From positions 1 to 34,614 of the forward strand of contig CALFDU010000057.1 of the NCBI GenBank assembly GCA_937950315.1: 34,614 nt of DNA. The letters run 5' to 3'. Position numbers and translations under genes: made by a program. Under the pieces are notes generated by a model. The model searched no databases. It saw only the letters and a list, made by a program, of their open reading frames with translations, and was not told the origin of the DNA. Below, piece after piece: positions 16,720-25,847 of the stretch. Within the stretch, counting starts at the first letter, position 1. The number at the start of each line of letters is the position of its first letter. The DNA comes from an uncultured Saprospiraceae bacterium (GTDB taxonomy: Bacteria > Bacteroidota > Bacteroidia > Chitinophagales > Saprospiraceae).

Positions 16720-19569
16720 ATGAATAAAAATCTGAAGATTTGGGGACTTTGTCTATGCGCGCTGTTGTGTTCATTCAACAGCTCTGCCCAAAATGTAATC
16801 AAAGGTGTTGTCTATGATGCAGCCAATAATGACGCAGTCATCGGGGGAAGTGTAATCATTGAAGGAACAACACAGGGAACCATCACAGATTGGGATGGTA
16901 GTTTTGAATTTGAAACGGATATGGCTTTTCCATTTACGATTTCCATTTCGTATATCGGCTATGAGTCACAATCCATAGAAAAGGTAGACGATAGTAGATT
17001 GGAAGTTCGCTTACTTGAAAGTTCGACCGTAATCGAAGGGGTTGAGGTGACTGCAAGTAGAATTTCAGAAAAGCAAAAGAAATCTCCTCTTACCATTGAG
17101 TCACTAGATTTGATTGCCATAAAAGAAACGCCTTCAGCAGATTTTTACGATGGTTTAGGTAGCTTGAAAGGGGTAGACCTTACAGCGGCAAGTCTTGGTT
17201 TTAAAGTAGTCAACGTGAGGGGCTTCAATAGTACAAGTCCTGTACGGTCGTTACAAACAATCGATGGTGTTGACAACCAGGCTCCGGGGCTAAACTTTTC
17301 TTTAGGAAATTTCCTAGGCAGTTCAGAATTAGATGTAAACAAAGTCGAATTGATTGTAGGTGCGAGTTCTGCATTTTATGGTCCGAATGCATTTAATGGT
17401 GTGATTGCCATGGAAACCAAAGATCCTTTTTTCCATGAAGGATTATCTGCTAGCATTAGAGTTGCAGAGAGAGCATTATTAAAGCCTGCAGTGAGATGGG
17501 CTGATGCCATAGAAAATAAGAACGGTCATAAATGGATGGCTTATAAGATAAATCTTGAAGCATTAAGGGCTGATGATTGGGTTGCAAATAACTTTGGCCC
17601 TGTTGATAACTCATTTGTTGATGCATCTAATCCAGGTGGATTTGATGCAGTAAATATATATGGAGACGAGTATTTCGGAGGAGCAGACTTTTCAGAATTT
17701 GCTTTGTCTGATCCTGGAAACGGAACAATTGGTAATTGGTATAGAACTGGATATCAAGAAGAGGATTTAGTAGACTATGATACACGAAATTATAAGGCCA
17801 ATGTAGCTTTTCACTTTAGAACCAATCCAGCCAAAGATTTTGATTCACCAGAAGTTATCGCTTCTTCAAGTTATGGTTCTGGAACAACGGTGTATCAAGG
17901 AGACAATCGATTCAGTTTGAAAGGAATTAACTTCTTTCAAAATAAGATTGAATATCGGAAAAAGAATAATTATTTTATAAGAGCATATCAAACGACAACT
18001 ACGGCTGGAGATTCGTATGATCCATATTTTACTGCACTTCAATTACAAGAATCAGCAAAAGATGATAGAGAGTGGTCCATTGATTATTCTAATTTTTGGC
18101 TTAATGGTGATGGAGAAGTTAAAAGTATACAACAAAGAATTATCGATTTAGGATATCCTGAATTTAGTGTAATTGGTTTTGATCCTGTTACCAATATGGC
18201 AATTACTAGTTTTGATCAAGAAGCTGCTGAACAATTTTTTATTGACAATGCAGAGTTATTTAATCAATGGCATGATGAAGCTGAAGCTTATGCAAATGGT
18301 CCCGGTTATGGATCAAGTAACGCAGAAGCATTCTTTGAGCCAGGAACTCAAAGATTTCAGGAAGAATTTGATCGTATCACGAGTACTTTAAGAAGCGAAG
18401 GAGGCACCAAGTTTTTTGATAGATCTTCTTTGTATCATGTGCATGGTGAATATAAGTTCAAGCCAACTTGGACAGATGTAATTACGGTTGGTTCAAATTT
18501 CAGATATTATACTCCTCAATCAAAAGGAACAGTATTTTCCGATACTTCCGGTGTAAAAATAACCAATCAAGAGTTTGGTGTGTATGGAGGAATTGAAAAA
18601 TCTTTGTTTGATAAGAAAGTGAAGGTTTCAGCAGCATCTAGGTTAGATAAAAATCAGAACTTTGATTTCTTGTTTTCACCAGCAGCTTCAATTGTGTATA
18701 CTCCTTCAGAAAATAATTTCTTTAGATTTTCTTATTCTTCAGCTATTAGAAATCCAACTCTAGCTGATCAATATTTGTTATTAGATGTTGGTAGAGCAAC
18801 ACTAGCAGGTAATCTTGATGGAGCTCAAGATTTAGTAACCATTGAATCCTTAATCGATTTCTTTAATACTCTGAATCCTGATACTTTATCATTTTTCGAT
18901 ATTGATCCTGTTAGACCTGAGAAAGTTCAAACCTTTGAAGTTGGATTTAGAACCACCTTATTTGAAAAATTGTATGTGGATGCCGGAGCATATTATAGTA
19001 TATACGATGATTTTCTAGGTTTTAATATAGGGGCCGATTTCGAAGTCGACAATACAGGTCTGGGGATTCAGAAGTTGGACGTATTTAGATATGCTGCTAA
19101 TAGTACAAATGAAGTAAGAACACAAGGCTTATCAATCGGATTGAACTATTATTTGGCTGATAACTATTCGTTAAATGGTAACTATTCCTACAATCAGTTG
19201 GTTAAGACGGCAGACGATGATCCTATCATTCCAGCCTTCAATACGCCCACCAATAAGTTCAATATTGGATTTGGTGGAAGAAATTTACCAGTAAAATCTG
19301 GTGTATTAGGTATAAAAAACTTCGGATTTAATGTAAATTACAAATGGATTGAAGGATTCATCTTTGAAGGATCGCCTCAATTCACTGGTTTTATTCCTTC
19401 CTATGACATGCTTGATGCTCAGATTAACTTCTTAATCCCGAGTATCAATTCTACCATTAAATTTGGTGCATCTAACATTCTCAATAACTTGGCTTTCCAA
19501 ACATTTGGAGGTCCGGAGATTGGAAGATTGGCTTACATTTCATGGACATATGAACAAGGCAAAAAATAA
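16720..19569 (+). CDS. TonB-dependent outer-membrane receptor with carboxypeptidase-like regulatory domain
   Basis: This 949-residue receptor has a signal peptide at 1-23 (NSSAQ). A carboxypeptidase-regulatory-like domain covers about 26-110 (VIKGVVYDAANNDAVIGGSV, SYIGYES). The plug covers about 115-235 (SRISEKQKKSPLTIESLD, VNVRGFNSTSPVRSLQTIDG, VELIVGASSAFYGPNAFNGV). The rest is a 22-strand barrel ending in an aromatic strand (RLAYISWTYEQGKK). No SusD partner follows; instead a T9SS-exported hydrolase-like protein starts 41 nt downstream. That suggests joint use of one substrate, which is unknown. There are 229 nt of AT-rich DNA upstream without a clear consensus promoter. Confidence 0.95.
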   Translation: MNKNLKIWGLCLCALLCSFNSSAQNVIKGVVYDAANNDAVIGGSVIIEGTTQGTITDWDGSFEFETDMAFPFTISISYIGYESQSIEKVDDSRLEVRLLESSTVIEGVEVTASRISEKQKKSPLTIESLDLIAIKETPSADFYDGLGSLKGVDLTAASLGFKVVNVRGFNSTSPVRSLQTIDGVDNQAPGLNFSLGNFLGSSELDVNKVELIVGASSAFYGPNAFNGVIAMETKDPFFHEGLSASIRVAERALLKPAVRWADAIENKNGHKWMAYKINLEALRADDWVANNFGPVDNSFVDASNPGGFDAVNIYGDEYFGGADFSEFALSDPGNGTIGNWYRTGYQEEDLVDYDTRNYKANVAFHFRTNPAKDFDSPEVIASSSYGSGTTVYQGDNRFSLKGINFFQNKIEYRKKNNYFIRAYQTTTTAGDSYDPYFTALQLQESAKDDREWSIDYSNFWLNGDGEVKSIQQRIIDLGYPEFSVIGFDPVTNMAITSFDQEAAEQFFIDNAELFNQWHDEAEAYANGPGYGSSNAEAFFEPGTQRFQEEFDRITSTLRSEGGTKFFDRSSLYHVHGEYKFKPTWTDVITVGSNFRYYTPQSKGTVFSDTSGVKITNQEFGVYGGIEKSLFDKKVKVSAASRLDKNQNFDFLFSPAASIVYTPSENNFFRFSYSSAIRNPTLADQYLLLDVGRATLAGNLDGAQDLVTIESLIDFFNTLNPDTLSFFDIDPVRPEKVQTFEVGFRTTLFEKLYVDAGAYYSIYDDFLGFNIGADFEVDNTGLGIQKLDVFRYAANSTNEVRTQGLSIGLNYYLADNYSLNGNYSYNQLVKTADDDPIIPAFNTPTNKFNIGFGGRNLPVKSGVLGIKNFGFNVNYKWIEGFIFEGSPQFTGFIPSYDMLDAQINFLIPSINSTIKFGASNILNNLAFQTFGGPEIGRLAYISWTYEQGKK

Positions 19570-19609
19570 TTACTAATTAATTACATAAATTGAAATTTTA
19601 ATAAATAGA

Positions 19610-21262
19610 ATGAATATGAAAAAAATTTTTACACTTTGTTTAATCATTACAATTTGCCAACTATCGTTTGCACAACGGTATGTTGAGGAAATTTTTGATG
19701 ATGTGTCTGTAACTTCAAATGTTGTTTACGGAGTTAATCCTACAGTACTAACATTGGCTGATACGTCTATTTTAGAAGCAGTAAATCAGCCTTTGGTTAT
19801 GGATATTTATCAACCGACCGGGGATACTGAAACTGATAGACCTTTGATGCTGATATTCCATACAGGAAACTTTCTGCCACCAGTGCTGAATGGTCAGATT
19901 TCTGGTCAAAAAGTCGATTCTTCTGCGGTAGAGATTTGTACTCAATTAGCAAGGAGAGGTTTTGTTGCTGCATCTGTAGAATATCGGGACGGATGGAATC
20001 CTTTGGCACAAACACAACCATTAAGAGCTCTTGGATTAATTCAAGCTGCTTATAGAGGTGTGCAAGATGGTAGAACTGCCGTGAGATACATGAGAAGATC
20101 AGTCGCGGAAAATGATAATCCATACGGAATTGATCCAAATAAGATTTCAACTTTCGGGACAGGAACTGGGGGTTATTTGGTTTTAGGTATGGCATCGCTA
20201 GATGAATATGCTGAAATATTAAATACCACCAATGGTCCTGGTAAGTTTTTATTTGATAGTAATGGTGATGGTATGGCAACAACACCAATGGTTCTTGAAG
20301 CTTTTCACGGGGACATTGAAGGAGTTACAACTGTCGTTGCTCCAAATGGATCGTTTGGTTACCCAGAAGGAGATACGACTACCATAGCTGACCATGTTGA
20401 TTACAGTTCAGAAGTACAATTGACAATAAATGTAGGAGGGGCAGTAGGAGACGTTTCATGGATTGATGAAAATACTTCTCCAATTATCTCTGTGCAGTCT
20501 CCATTTGATATGTTTGCTCCATATGATGACGCAACATTGATTGTACCAACAACAGGAGATGCAATCGTAAGAGTACAAGGAGGTTTGTCAATTGCTAGAG
20601 CACAATCAGCATTAGGTAACAACGATTCTTTTGCTAACGGTATTTTCACGGATGAAATTACTCAAGAAGCAATGGACAATGCAGCGACTGCTGGTCACGA
20701 ATACATTGAAGGACTTTATCCATTTATTTCACCACCCAACTCTCTAGGACTTGATGAAGGAGTAGTAATTGATTGGTGGGATCCAAATGGACAATCTCCA
20801 GTGAATGGTCCAGGAATGGGCTTTCCATGGAATTTGATTGTACTTCCAGGCGATACACTTTCTTTACATGAGAATGGATTAATCTTAAATGAAGGAATGT
20901 CTGCTGCAAAATCTAGAGGTAATATTGAAAGGATTATGGGATACGTTATCCCTAGAACTTGTTTAGCGCTTGAATTAGAAGAATGTAATTTTCTTTTCTC
21001 AAGTACAGAAGAAGTGTTAGCAGATGACTTATTCTTAAGCATTAGCCCTAATCCTGTAGATAATGTGATGAACTTAGACGCTGAAGATCAAATCATCAGA
21101 GCTGTTCAGATTTTTAGTCTTGATGGAAAAATGGTCGCTCAATACAACAACATAAACCAAACACAGTTCACTGTTAACAGAACTGAAATTGGAACTGGTG
21201 TTTATGTAATAAAAACTGGTTTTGATAACGGCTTCTCTTCTAGAAAAGTTGTTTTCAAATAA
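19610..21262 (+). CDS. Secreted alpha/beta-hydrolase-like protein with T9SS type A sorting domain; nucleophile Ser replaced by Gly
   Basis: This 550-residue protein has a signal peptide ending FAQ (about 22); ATG 19616 is an equally good start. The alpha/beta-hydrolase-like part (about 58-430) has PLVMDIYQPTGDTETDRPLM, an HTG oxyanion-like strand end (84-86), VAASVEYRDGWNP and DGRTAVRYMRRSVAEN, which is the carboxylesterase pattern. The nucleophile elbow, normally GxSxG(G), reads FGTGTGG (182-188), with Gly185 (GGA) at the serine position. Unless another residue serves, it should not be a classical esterase. The final ~75 residues (ISPNPVDNVMNLDAEDQ, FSLDGKMV, GVYVIKTGF, KVVFK) form a type A T9SS sorting domain, so it is exported and probably attached to the surface. 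It is probably co-transcribed with the TonB receptor and followed by a terminator. Confidence 0.9.
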   Translation: MNMKKIFTLCLIITICQLSFAQRYVEEIFDDVSVTSNVVYGVNPTVLTLADTSILEAVNQPLVMDIYQPTGDTETDRPLMLIFHTGNFLPPVLNGQISGQKVDSSAVEICTQLARRGFVAASVEYRDGWNPLAQTQPLRALGLIQAAYRGVQDGRTAVRYMRRSVAENDNPYGIDPNKISTFGTGTGGYLVLGMASLDEYAEILNTTNGPGKFLFDSNGDGMATTPMVLEAFHGDIEGVTTVVAPNGSFGYPEGDTTTIADHVDYSSEVQLTINVGGAVGDVSWIDENTSPIISVQSPFDMFAPYDDATLIVPTTGDAIVRVQGGLSIARAQSALGNNDSFANGIFTDEITQEAMDNAATAGHEYIEGLYPFISPPNSLGLDEGVVIDWWDPNGQSPVNGPGMGFPWNLIVLPGDTLSLHENGLILNEGMSAAKSRGNIERIMGYVIPRTCLALELEECNFLFSSTEEVLADDLFLSISPNPVDNVMNLDAEDQIIRAVQIFSLDGKMVAQYNNINQTQFTVNRTEIGTGVYVIKTGFDNGFSSRKVVFK

Positions 21263-21286
21263 GAAAACTCAAACCAACTATATAAG

Positions 21287-21318
21287 AAATGCCTCGAGAA
21301 ATCGGGGCATTTTTTTTT
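21287..21318 (+). terminator. Rho-independent terminator after the hydrolase gene
   Basis: AAATGCCTCGA (21287-21297), GAAA tetraloop and TCGGGGCATTT (21302-21312) give an 11-bp stem with one G-U pair, followed by T to 21318. It is placed 24 nt after the hydrolase stop codon. Confidence 0.92.
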
Positions 21319-21400
21319 GCTCTGAATCCAGCCCTTTGAAAAAGCATAAATTCTACTTCATCCGACATCTAACATTTGCGCAAGCATAAAAAAAACTAGA

Positions 21401-21580
21401 ATCCAACAATCCCAAAATCCAATAATCCTAGTTAGTGTCCTCTAATCCTAAAATCCCTCTATCCTAAAAATCCTAGTTAGCCTCCAATCCTATAATCCTT
21501 CTATCCAAAAAATCCTAGTTGGGTCCAAAAAATCCTAGTTGCATCCTAAAAATCTAAGTTGGTTCCAAAAAATCCTAATT
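21401..21580. repeat. Hierarchical ATCC repeat with 8-bp period
   Basis: ATCC recurs at 21401, 21409, 21417 and 21425 (exactly 8 bp apart), at 21445, 21453 and 21461, then at 21470, 21487, 21495, 21503, 21512, 21532 and 21543. The blocks are separated by ATCCTAGTT plus a spacer. Two longer units (21425-21469 and 21470-21511) share the order ATCCTAGTTAG-N2-TCC, then three ATCC octamers. The 3' part is a roughly 20-bp unit, ATCCTAGTTGGGTCCAAAAA, repeated about three times with changes. It is non-coding and fills the gap between convergent genes. On the other strand it reads as repeated GGAT. Confidence 0.85.
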
Positions 21581-21584
21581 CCCC

Positions 21585-22166
21585 CTAGTGCATCCTATCA
21601 CCCCTCACTTCCAGCCTTTCCATGATGCCTTTTTCATATTCTAGATATTCCTGCCATCTGACTTGGACAGCTTCTTTGCCTCCATATTCTTCGGCAAGAC
21701 TTAAGAACATTCTGTAATGACCTGCCTCCGATACCATAAATGTGTGGTAAAATTTGCGCAAGCTTTCATCTTCTAGATTTTGAGAAAGGATTCTAAATCG
21801 CTCACAACTTCTTGCTTCTATCAAGGCAAAAGTCAACAGCTTTTCTATCAAGACATTGTCTCGTGAACCACCTTTCTTTTGAAATTTTAGTAGTTCACCT
21901 ACGTACTCATCCTTTCTTTGGCGTCCCAGTTTTAAGCCTCGCTTTTTCAACTCATCCAGCACCATCTTAAAATGCCCCCATTCTTCGGCAACAACTGGAA
22001 CCACTTCGTCCACCATTTTTTCTCTCTCTGGAAACATCTGAATAAGAGAAATTCCAGAGGTGGCTGCCTTCTGTTCACAATACGCATGATCAGTGAGAAT
22101 TTCTTCAAGGGTTTTCTCCGCAAGATTTGCCCAACGTGGATCGGTTTTTAATTTTAGTCCTAACAT
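21585..22166 (-). CDS. miaE: tRNA hydroxylase MiaE
   Basis: This 193-residue diiron enzyme of the ferritin-like superfamily hydroxylates the isopentenyl group of 2-methylthio-N6-isopentenyladenosine at position 37 of tRNA. Metal-binding positions are visible: E31 (YCEQKAA), EEWGHF (E62 and H65), EARSCERF (E117) and SEAGHY (E147 and H150). This is the ExxH-type pairing across a four-helix bundle. Length fits the family. The ATG directly follows the TAG of the upstream secreted-protein gene (TAGATG), so translation is likely coupled. The gene ends a few bases from the ATCC repeat block. Confidence 0.93.
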   Translation of the reverse strand: MLGLKLKTDPRWANLAEKTLEEILTDHAYCEQKAATSGISLIQMFPEREKMVDEVVPVVAEEWGHFKMVLDELKKRGLKLGRQRKDEYVGELLKFQKKGGSRDNVLIEKLLTFALIEARSCERFRILSQNLEDESLRKFYHTFMVSEAGHYRMFLSLAEEYGGKEAVQVRWQEYLEYEKGIMERLEVRGDRMH

Positions 22167-22736
22167 CTAATTTTGAATACAGTATAATTGGTTGACAAAA
22201 AAATCGACATTGTAGATTTCATACTCCTCATAACCCTTGGTCCAAATCACACCGATCTTATCAATGTATGATTTGTTCATCAGTTTGATTTCCTCCTTGT
22301 CAAGACTGCACGATACAACATAATGTGTGGACTGACGATCTTCGCTCATTTTAGGCAACGAATTGCTTATATTGTTGGAGTAAAAAGATGAACCGTCCAT
22401 GAGGAAAAATTTGATCAAACTTCCTCGTTCGACATAACCGTAATCTTTGCGTGCTCTTGATGAATTGACCTTAAGGTTCATTTCAAGGTAGACATAGCCT
22501 CCAGTAGTCAATAATGCTCCTTTTCCTTCTACCAGTGGATAATCAACCAACATGCTCTTGAAGAGGTCGGGAGTAAAGGTGAAAAGGGGTTCTGCTTCCA
22601 ACTCTTTGACGTATTGATTGATGGTCTGATCGGTACCGTCAAATTTGATATCACAAGGAATATTGACACCATTTTGAGCCTTGATTTGCATCGAAAAACC
22701 CAATAAAACCAGAAGTGTCAACAAAATCTTGTACAT
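22167..22736 (-). CDS. Secreted protein of unknown function
   Basis: This 189-residue protein has a signal peptide (about 1-20, ending IKAQ|NG). The mature part has three cysteines (near the N-terminus, middle and C-terminus) and beta-strand-like segments such as VYLEMNLKVNSSR and GYVERGSLIKFFLMDGSSFY. I recognise no family. It sits directly upstream of miaE with stop and start codons touching, although a periplasmic protein and a tRNA enzyme have no obvious shared task. It is divergent from the prolyl oligopeptidase gene, with 99 nt between them. Confidence 0.75.
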   Translation of the reverse strand: MYKILLTLLVLLGFSMQIKAQNGVNIPCDIKFDGTDQTINQYVKELEAEPLFTFTPDLFKSMLVDYPLVEGKGALLTTGGYVYLEMNLKVNSSRARKDYGYVERGSLIKFFLMDGSSFYSNNISNSLPKMSEDRQSTHYVVSCSLDKEEIKLMNKSYIDKIGVIWTKGYEEYEIYNVDFFVNQLYCIQN

Positions 22737-22781
22737 AGTCGATAAATATGAGACTAAGATATAATTAAAAAGAGAAAATCA

Positions 22782-22814
22782 TTTGTTTCAACTATATTTA
22801 CATTACTATTTTTA
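22782..22814 (+). promoter_or_regulatory. Possible promoter of the prolyl oligopeptidase-cdaA-trmD operon
   Basis: TTTG (22782-22785), a 21-nt spacer and TATTTTTA (22807-22814, one base off TAnnTTTG) lie 21 nt before the ATG. The surrounding DNA is AT-rich, so the match could be chance. Confidence 0.35.
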
Positions 22815-22835
22815 ACAATATGAACCTAAGCTATT

Positions 22836-25025
22836 ATGAGTGCTAAAAATATTATAAGCCTTGTTATTGTCATGGCTTTTACGGCTATTTCGTGCAACAA
22901 AAAAATGACGGAAACCACCAGTGTTGTCGAAGAAAAAGTGGATCAAATTATGATGGAAAAAGAAGAAGCAATGCAGATCTCTAAAATTTTATATCCTAAA
23001 ACAAGAAAAGATGATTCTGTTGTAGATGATTATCACGGTACCTCAATAGAAGATCCTTATAGGTGGTTGGAAGACGACCATAGTGAGGAAACAATCGATT
23101 GGGTAAAAAGGCAAAACGAAGTGACTTTCGGGTACCTGCATAAGATTCCTGGTAGAGAAGATTTGATAGATAGGTTGACCGACTTATGGAATTATCCTAA
23201 GTATTCTTCTCCGTTCAAGGAAGGCGATAAATACTACTTCTTTAAAAACGATGGGCTACAAAATCAAAGTGCGTTGTATTCCATTAAACAATTGAATGAT
23301 GAACCGACCCTTGTTTTAGACCCAAATAAATTTTCAGAAGATGGAACAACTTCATTGGGTGGCACTAGTTTTAATAAAAATGGGAATCTGCTTGCATATG
23401 CAATTTCAGAAGGTGGATCTGATTGGAGAACCATCAAGGTTTTGGATTTAGAATCAGGTAAAATTTTGCCAGATGAAATAAATTGGGCGAAGTTCACAGG
23501 AATATCATGGGCCAAAGATGGTTTCTATTATTCTCGTTATCCAGAGCCAACAGGTGACGGTGAATTGAGCGATAAGAATGAATTTCATAAATTATATTAC
23601 CACAAGCTTGGTACCGACCAATCAGATGATCAATTGATTTATGCAGACTCTGAGCACCCTCAAAGAAATGTCTATGCGGGTGTATCCGAAGACGAGGAGT
23701 ATTTATTCTTAAGTGCGACAGAAGGCACATCAGGAAATGCACTTAAGGTTAAAAGAATCGATGACAAGAAGTTAAAAACGCTTTATGCAGACTTTGATTT
23801 TGATTTTAGTGTCATTGACAACAATGGAAGTACCATTTTGGTCTTAACCAATCATGAAGCGCCGAATAAAAGAATTGTAGCCATAAATTTTGATACACCT
23901 GAAATTGAAAATTGGAAAGAATTGATACCGGAGCAGACAGAGCCAATCCGATCTGTTTCAACAGTAGGAAATAAAATGTTTGTCGGTTACTTAAAAGATG
24001 CTAGTTCTAGTGTCAAAGTTTTTGATATGCATGGGAAGTTCCTCAGTGATCTAGAATTACCAGGTATTGGGACAGTAAGTGGTATTTCTGGTAAAAAGAA
24101 AGGAACAGAAGGTTTTTATTCTTTTACTTCATTCACACAGCCATCAACGATTTATAAATTGGATACAGAAACAATGGTTTCCAAAGTATTTAGAAAGTCA
24201 GAAATCAATTTTGATGCCTCTGATTATGTAACCACACAAGAGTGGTATACAAGTAAGGATGGGACAAAAGTGCCGATGTTTATCACCCATAAGAAAGGTC
24301 TGAAATTGGATGGTACCAATCCTACTTTATTGTACGGATATGGAGGATTCAATGTATCACTGCTCCCTTCTTTTGCGATCACAAGATTGCCTCTATTAGA
24401 AAATGGAGGAGTACTTGCGGTAGCCAATCTTAGAGGCGGAGGAGAATTCGGAACCGAATGGCACAAGTCGGGAACACTAGAACGAAAGCAAAATGTGTTC
24501 GATGATTTTATTACAGCTGCTGAATTTTTAATTGGAAAGAACTATACAAGTAATGAAAAGTTAGCTATTCAAGGAGGATCAAATGGAGGGTTGCTTGTCG
24601 GTGCTTGTTTGAACCAGAGACCAGATCTATTTAAAGTTGGTTTTCCAGCAGTAGGAGTAATGGATATGTTGAGATACCATCAATTCACCATTGGCTGGGC
24701 ATGGGCAGGGGACTACGGAAGAAGTGACGATCCAGAAGCATTTAAATATTTGATTGAATACTCGCCAGTGCATAATATTAAACCGATTGCATATCCTGCT
24801 GTTATGGTTACAACGGCAGATCATGATGACAGGGTAGTGCCTGCACATTCATTCAAGTATGCAGCAACACTACAGGAACGTCATACAGGTGATAGTCCGG
24901 TTTTGATAAGAATTGAGACGAGTGCTGGTCACGGTGCAGGAAAACCTACATCTAAAAGAATTGAAGAAGCAGCTGATATTTTTTCATTTATGTTTTACAA
25001 TATGGGTGAACAATTTAATTACTAA
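22836..25025 (+). CDS. Prolyl oligopeptidase family serine peptidase (S9A), lipoprotein
   Basis: This 729-residue enzyme cleaves short peptides after proline. The N-terminus is a lipoprotein signal (VMAFTAISC, Cys at about 20), so it is anchored in the envelope. The S9 N-terminal propeller runs from about 55 (YHGTSIEDPYRWLEDD) to about 465. The alpha/beta-hydrolase catalytic domain follows: GYGGFNVSLLP, the nucleophile elbow GGSNGG with Ser582, an Asp in ADHDDRV (662-666) and His699 in SAGHGAG. Length is family-typical. It is the first gene of a tightly spaced run with cdaA, a dipeptidase, an FKBP isomerase and trmD. The pairing with a dipeptidase suggests peptide breakdown. Confidence 0.96.
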   Translation: MSAKNIISLVIVMAFTAISCNKKMTETTSVVEEKVDQIMMEKEEAMQISKILYPKTRKDDSVVDDYHGTSIEDPYRWLEDDHSEETIDWVKRQNEVTFGYLHKIPGREDLIDRLTDLWNYPKYSSPFKEGDKYYFFKNDGLQNQSALYSIKQLNDEPTLVLDPNKFSEDGTTSLGGTSFNKNGNLLAYAISEGGSDWRTIKVLDLESGKILPDEINWAKFTGISWAKDGFYYSRYPEPTGDGELSDKNEFHKLYYHKLGTDQSDDQLIYADSEHPQRNVYAGVSEDEEYLFLSATEGTSGNALKVKRIDDKKLKTLYADFDFDFSVIDNNGSTILVLTNHEAPNKRIVAINFDTPEIENWKELIPEQTEPIRSVSTVGNKMFVGYLKDASSSVKVFDMHGKFLSDLELPGIGTVSGISGKKKGTEGFYSFTSFTQPSTIYKLDTETMVSKVFRKSEINFDASDYVTTQEWYTSKDGTKVPMFITHKKGLKLDGTNPTLLYGYGGFNVSLLPSFAITRLPLLENGGVLAVANLRGGGEFGTEWHKSGTLERKQNVFDDFITAAEFLIGKNYTSNEKLAIQGGSNGGLLVGACLNQRPDLFKVGFPAVGVMDMLRYHQFTIGWAWAGDYGRSDDPEAFKYLIEYSPVHNIKPIAYPAVMVTTADHDDRVVPAHSFKYAATLQERHTGDSPVLIRIETSAGHGAGKPTSKRIEEAADIFSFMFYNMGEQFNY

Positions 25026-25036
25026 AATTCAAGCTT

Positions 25037-25840
25037 ATTTATTTTTTATTTGAAATAGCAGATATACGGATTCTAAATATTCTAGATGTTATCATCTTTG
25101 GATATCTTCTCTATGTAATCTATAACTTGGTCAAAGGAACGATCGCCTTTAATATTTTTATTGGTGCGATCATTCTTTACAGTGTATATCTATTGGTGGA
25201 CTATCTTGACATGAATCTGCTTTCTACTTTGTTGGGTAAGTTTGTCGGATATGGGGTGTTGATTCTCATCATCTTATTTACCTCTGAGATTCGAAAATTC
25301 TTGTTACTACTCGGGGATACAACATTGAAAGGTAGGCTCAAATTCTTGGATCAATTTTTTGGCGATGAGAAAGAGATGATTGTTACTGAATTTGATACAA
25401 TGGCGGATGCCATTACTGAATCAAGCTTTCATTTGGGCAAGACCAAGACAGGTGCTTTGCTTGTACTTGCCTACAATGATATTCCTCAGATCACCAATAC
25501 TGGTACTAGAATTGATGCCAATATAAATGCCCATTTATTGGAAAGCATCTTCTTTAAAAATTCACCACTGCACGATGGTGCTGCTGTTCTGAAGCGTGAT
25601 AAAATTATAGCTGCATCTTGTATACTTCCTGTTTCTAAAAAAGATAGTATTTCTAAAGAATTGGGTCTAAGACATCGGGCTGCAATCGGCATGTCTGAAG
25701 CACATGAAACACTGTCGGTTATTGTATCTGAAGAAACAGGGGAAGTCTCTACAGCTTTGCGTGGTAAAATCAATAGGAACATCAGTCCAGGACAATTAAA
25801 AACAGAAATTACAGAATATTTTAGCAATAAATTAGCCTAA
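25037..25840 (+). CDS. cdaA: Diadenylate cyclase CdaA (c-di-AMP synthase), probable ATT start
   Basis: This membrane enzyme makes c-di-AMP from two ATP. The DAC domain covers about 110-255 of the longer form, with GTRIDANI, the catalytic LHDGAAV and LRHRAAIG (DGA and RHR motifs). The first conventional start, TTG 25127, would give 237 residues and remove the first of three membrane helices. The same frame continues upstream with clear CdaA-like N-terminal sequence (LFEIADIRILNILDV, then a helix FGYLLYVIYNL). No ATG, GTG or TTG exists there before the preceding stop region. ATT at 25037, 11 nt after the upstream stop codon, gives 267 residues, the family size. The start is inferred; the gene identity is firm. 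It ends 7 nt before the next gene. Confidence 0.93.
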   Translation: MYFLFEIADIRILNILDVIIFGYLLYVIYNLVKGTIAFNIFIGAIILYSVYLLVDYLDMNLLSTLLGKFVGYGVLILIILFTSEIRKFLLLLGDTTLKGRLKFLDQFFGDEKEMIVTEFDTMADAITESSFHLGKTKTGALLVLAYNDIPQITNTGTRIDANINAHLLESIFFKNSPLHDGAAVLKRDKIIAASCILPVSKKDSISKELGLRHRAAIGMSEAHETLSVIVSEETGEVSTALRGKINRNISPGQLKTEITEYFSNKLA

Positions 25841-25847
25841 ATAATAT

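Noticed and set aside
19797-20288. 163-residue minus-strand ORF
   Set aside because: It is antisense to the hydrolase-like gene, has an unusual Gln/Leu/His-rich composition and no recognisable motif.
21401-21580. CRISPR array
   Set aside because: The units are too short (8 to 20 bp), there are no unique spacers of constant length, and no cas genes are near.
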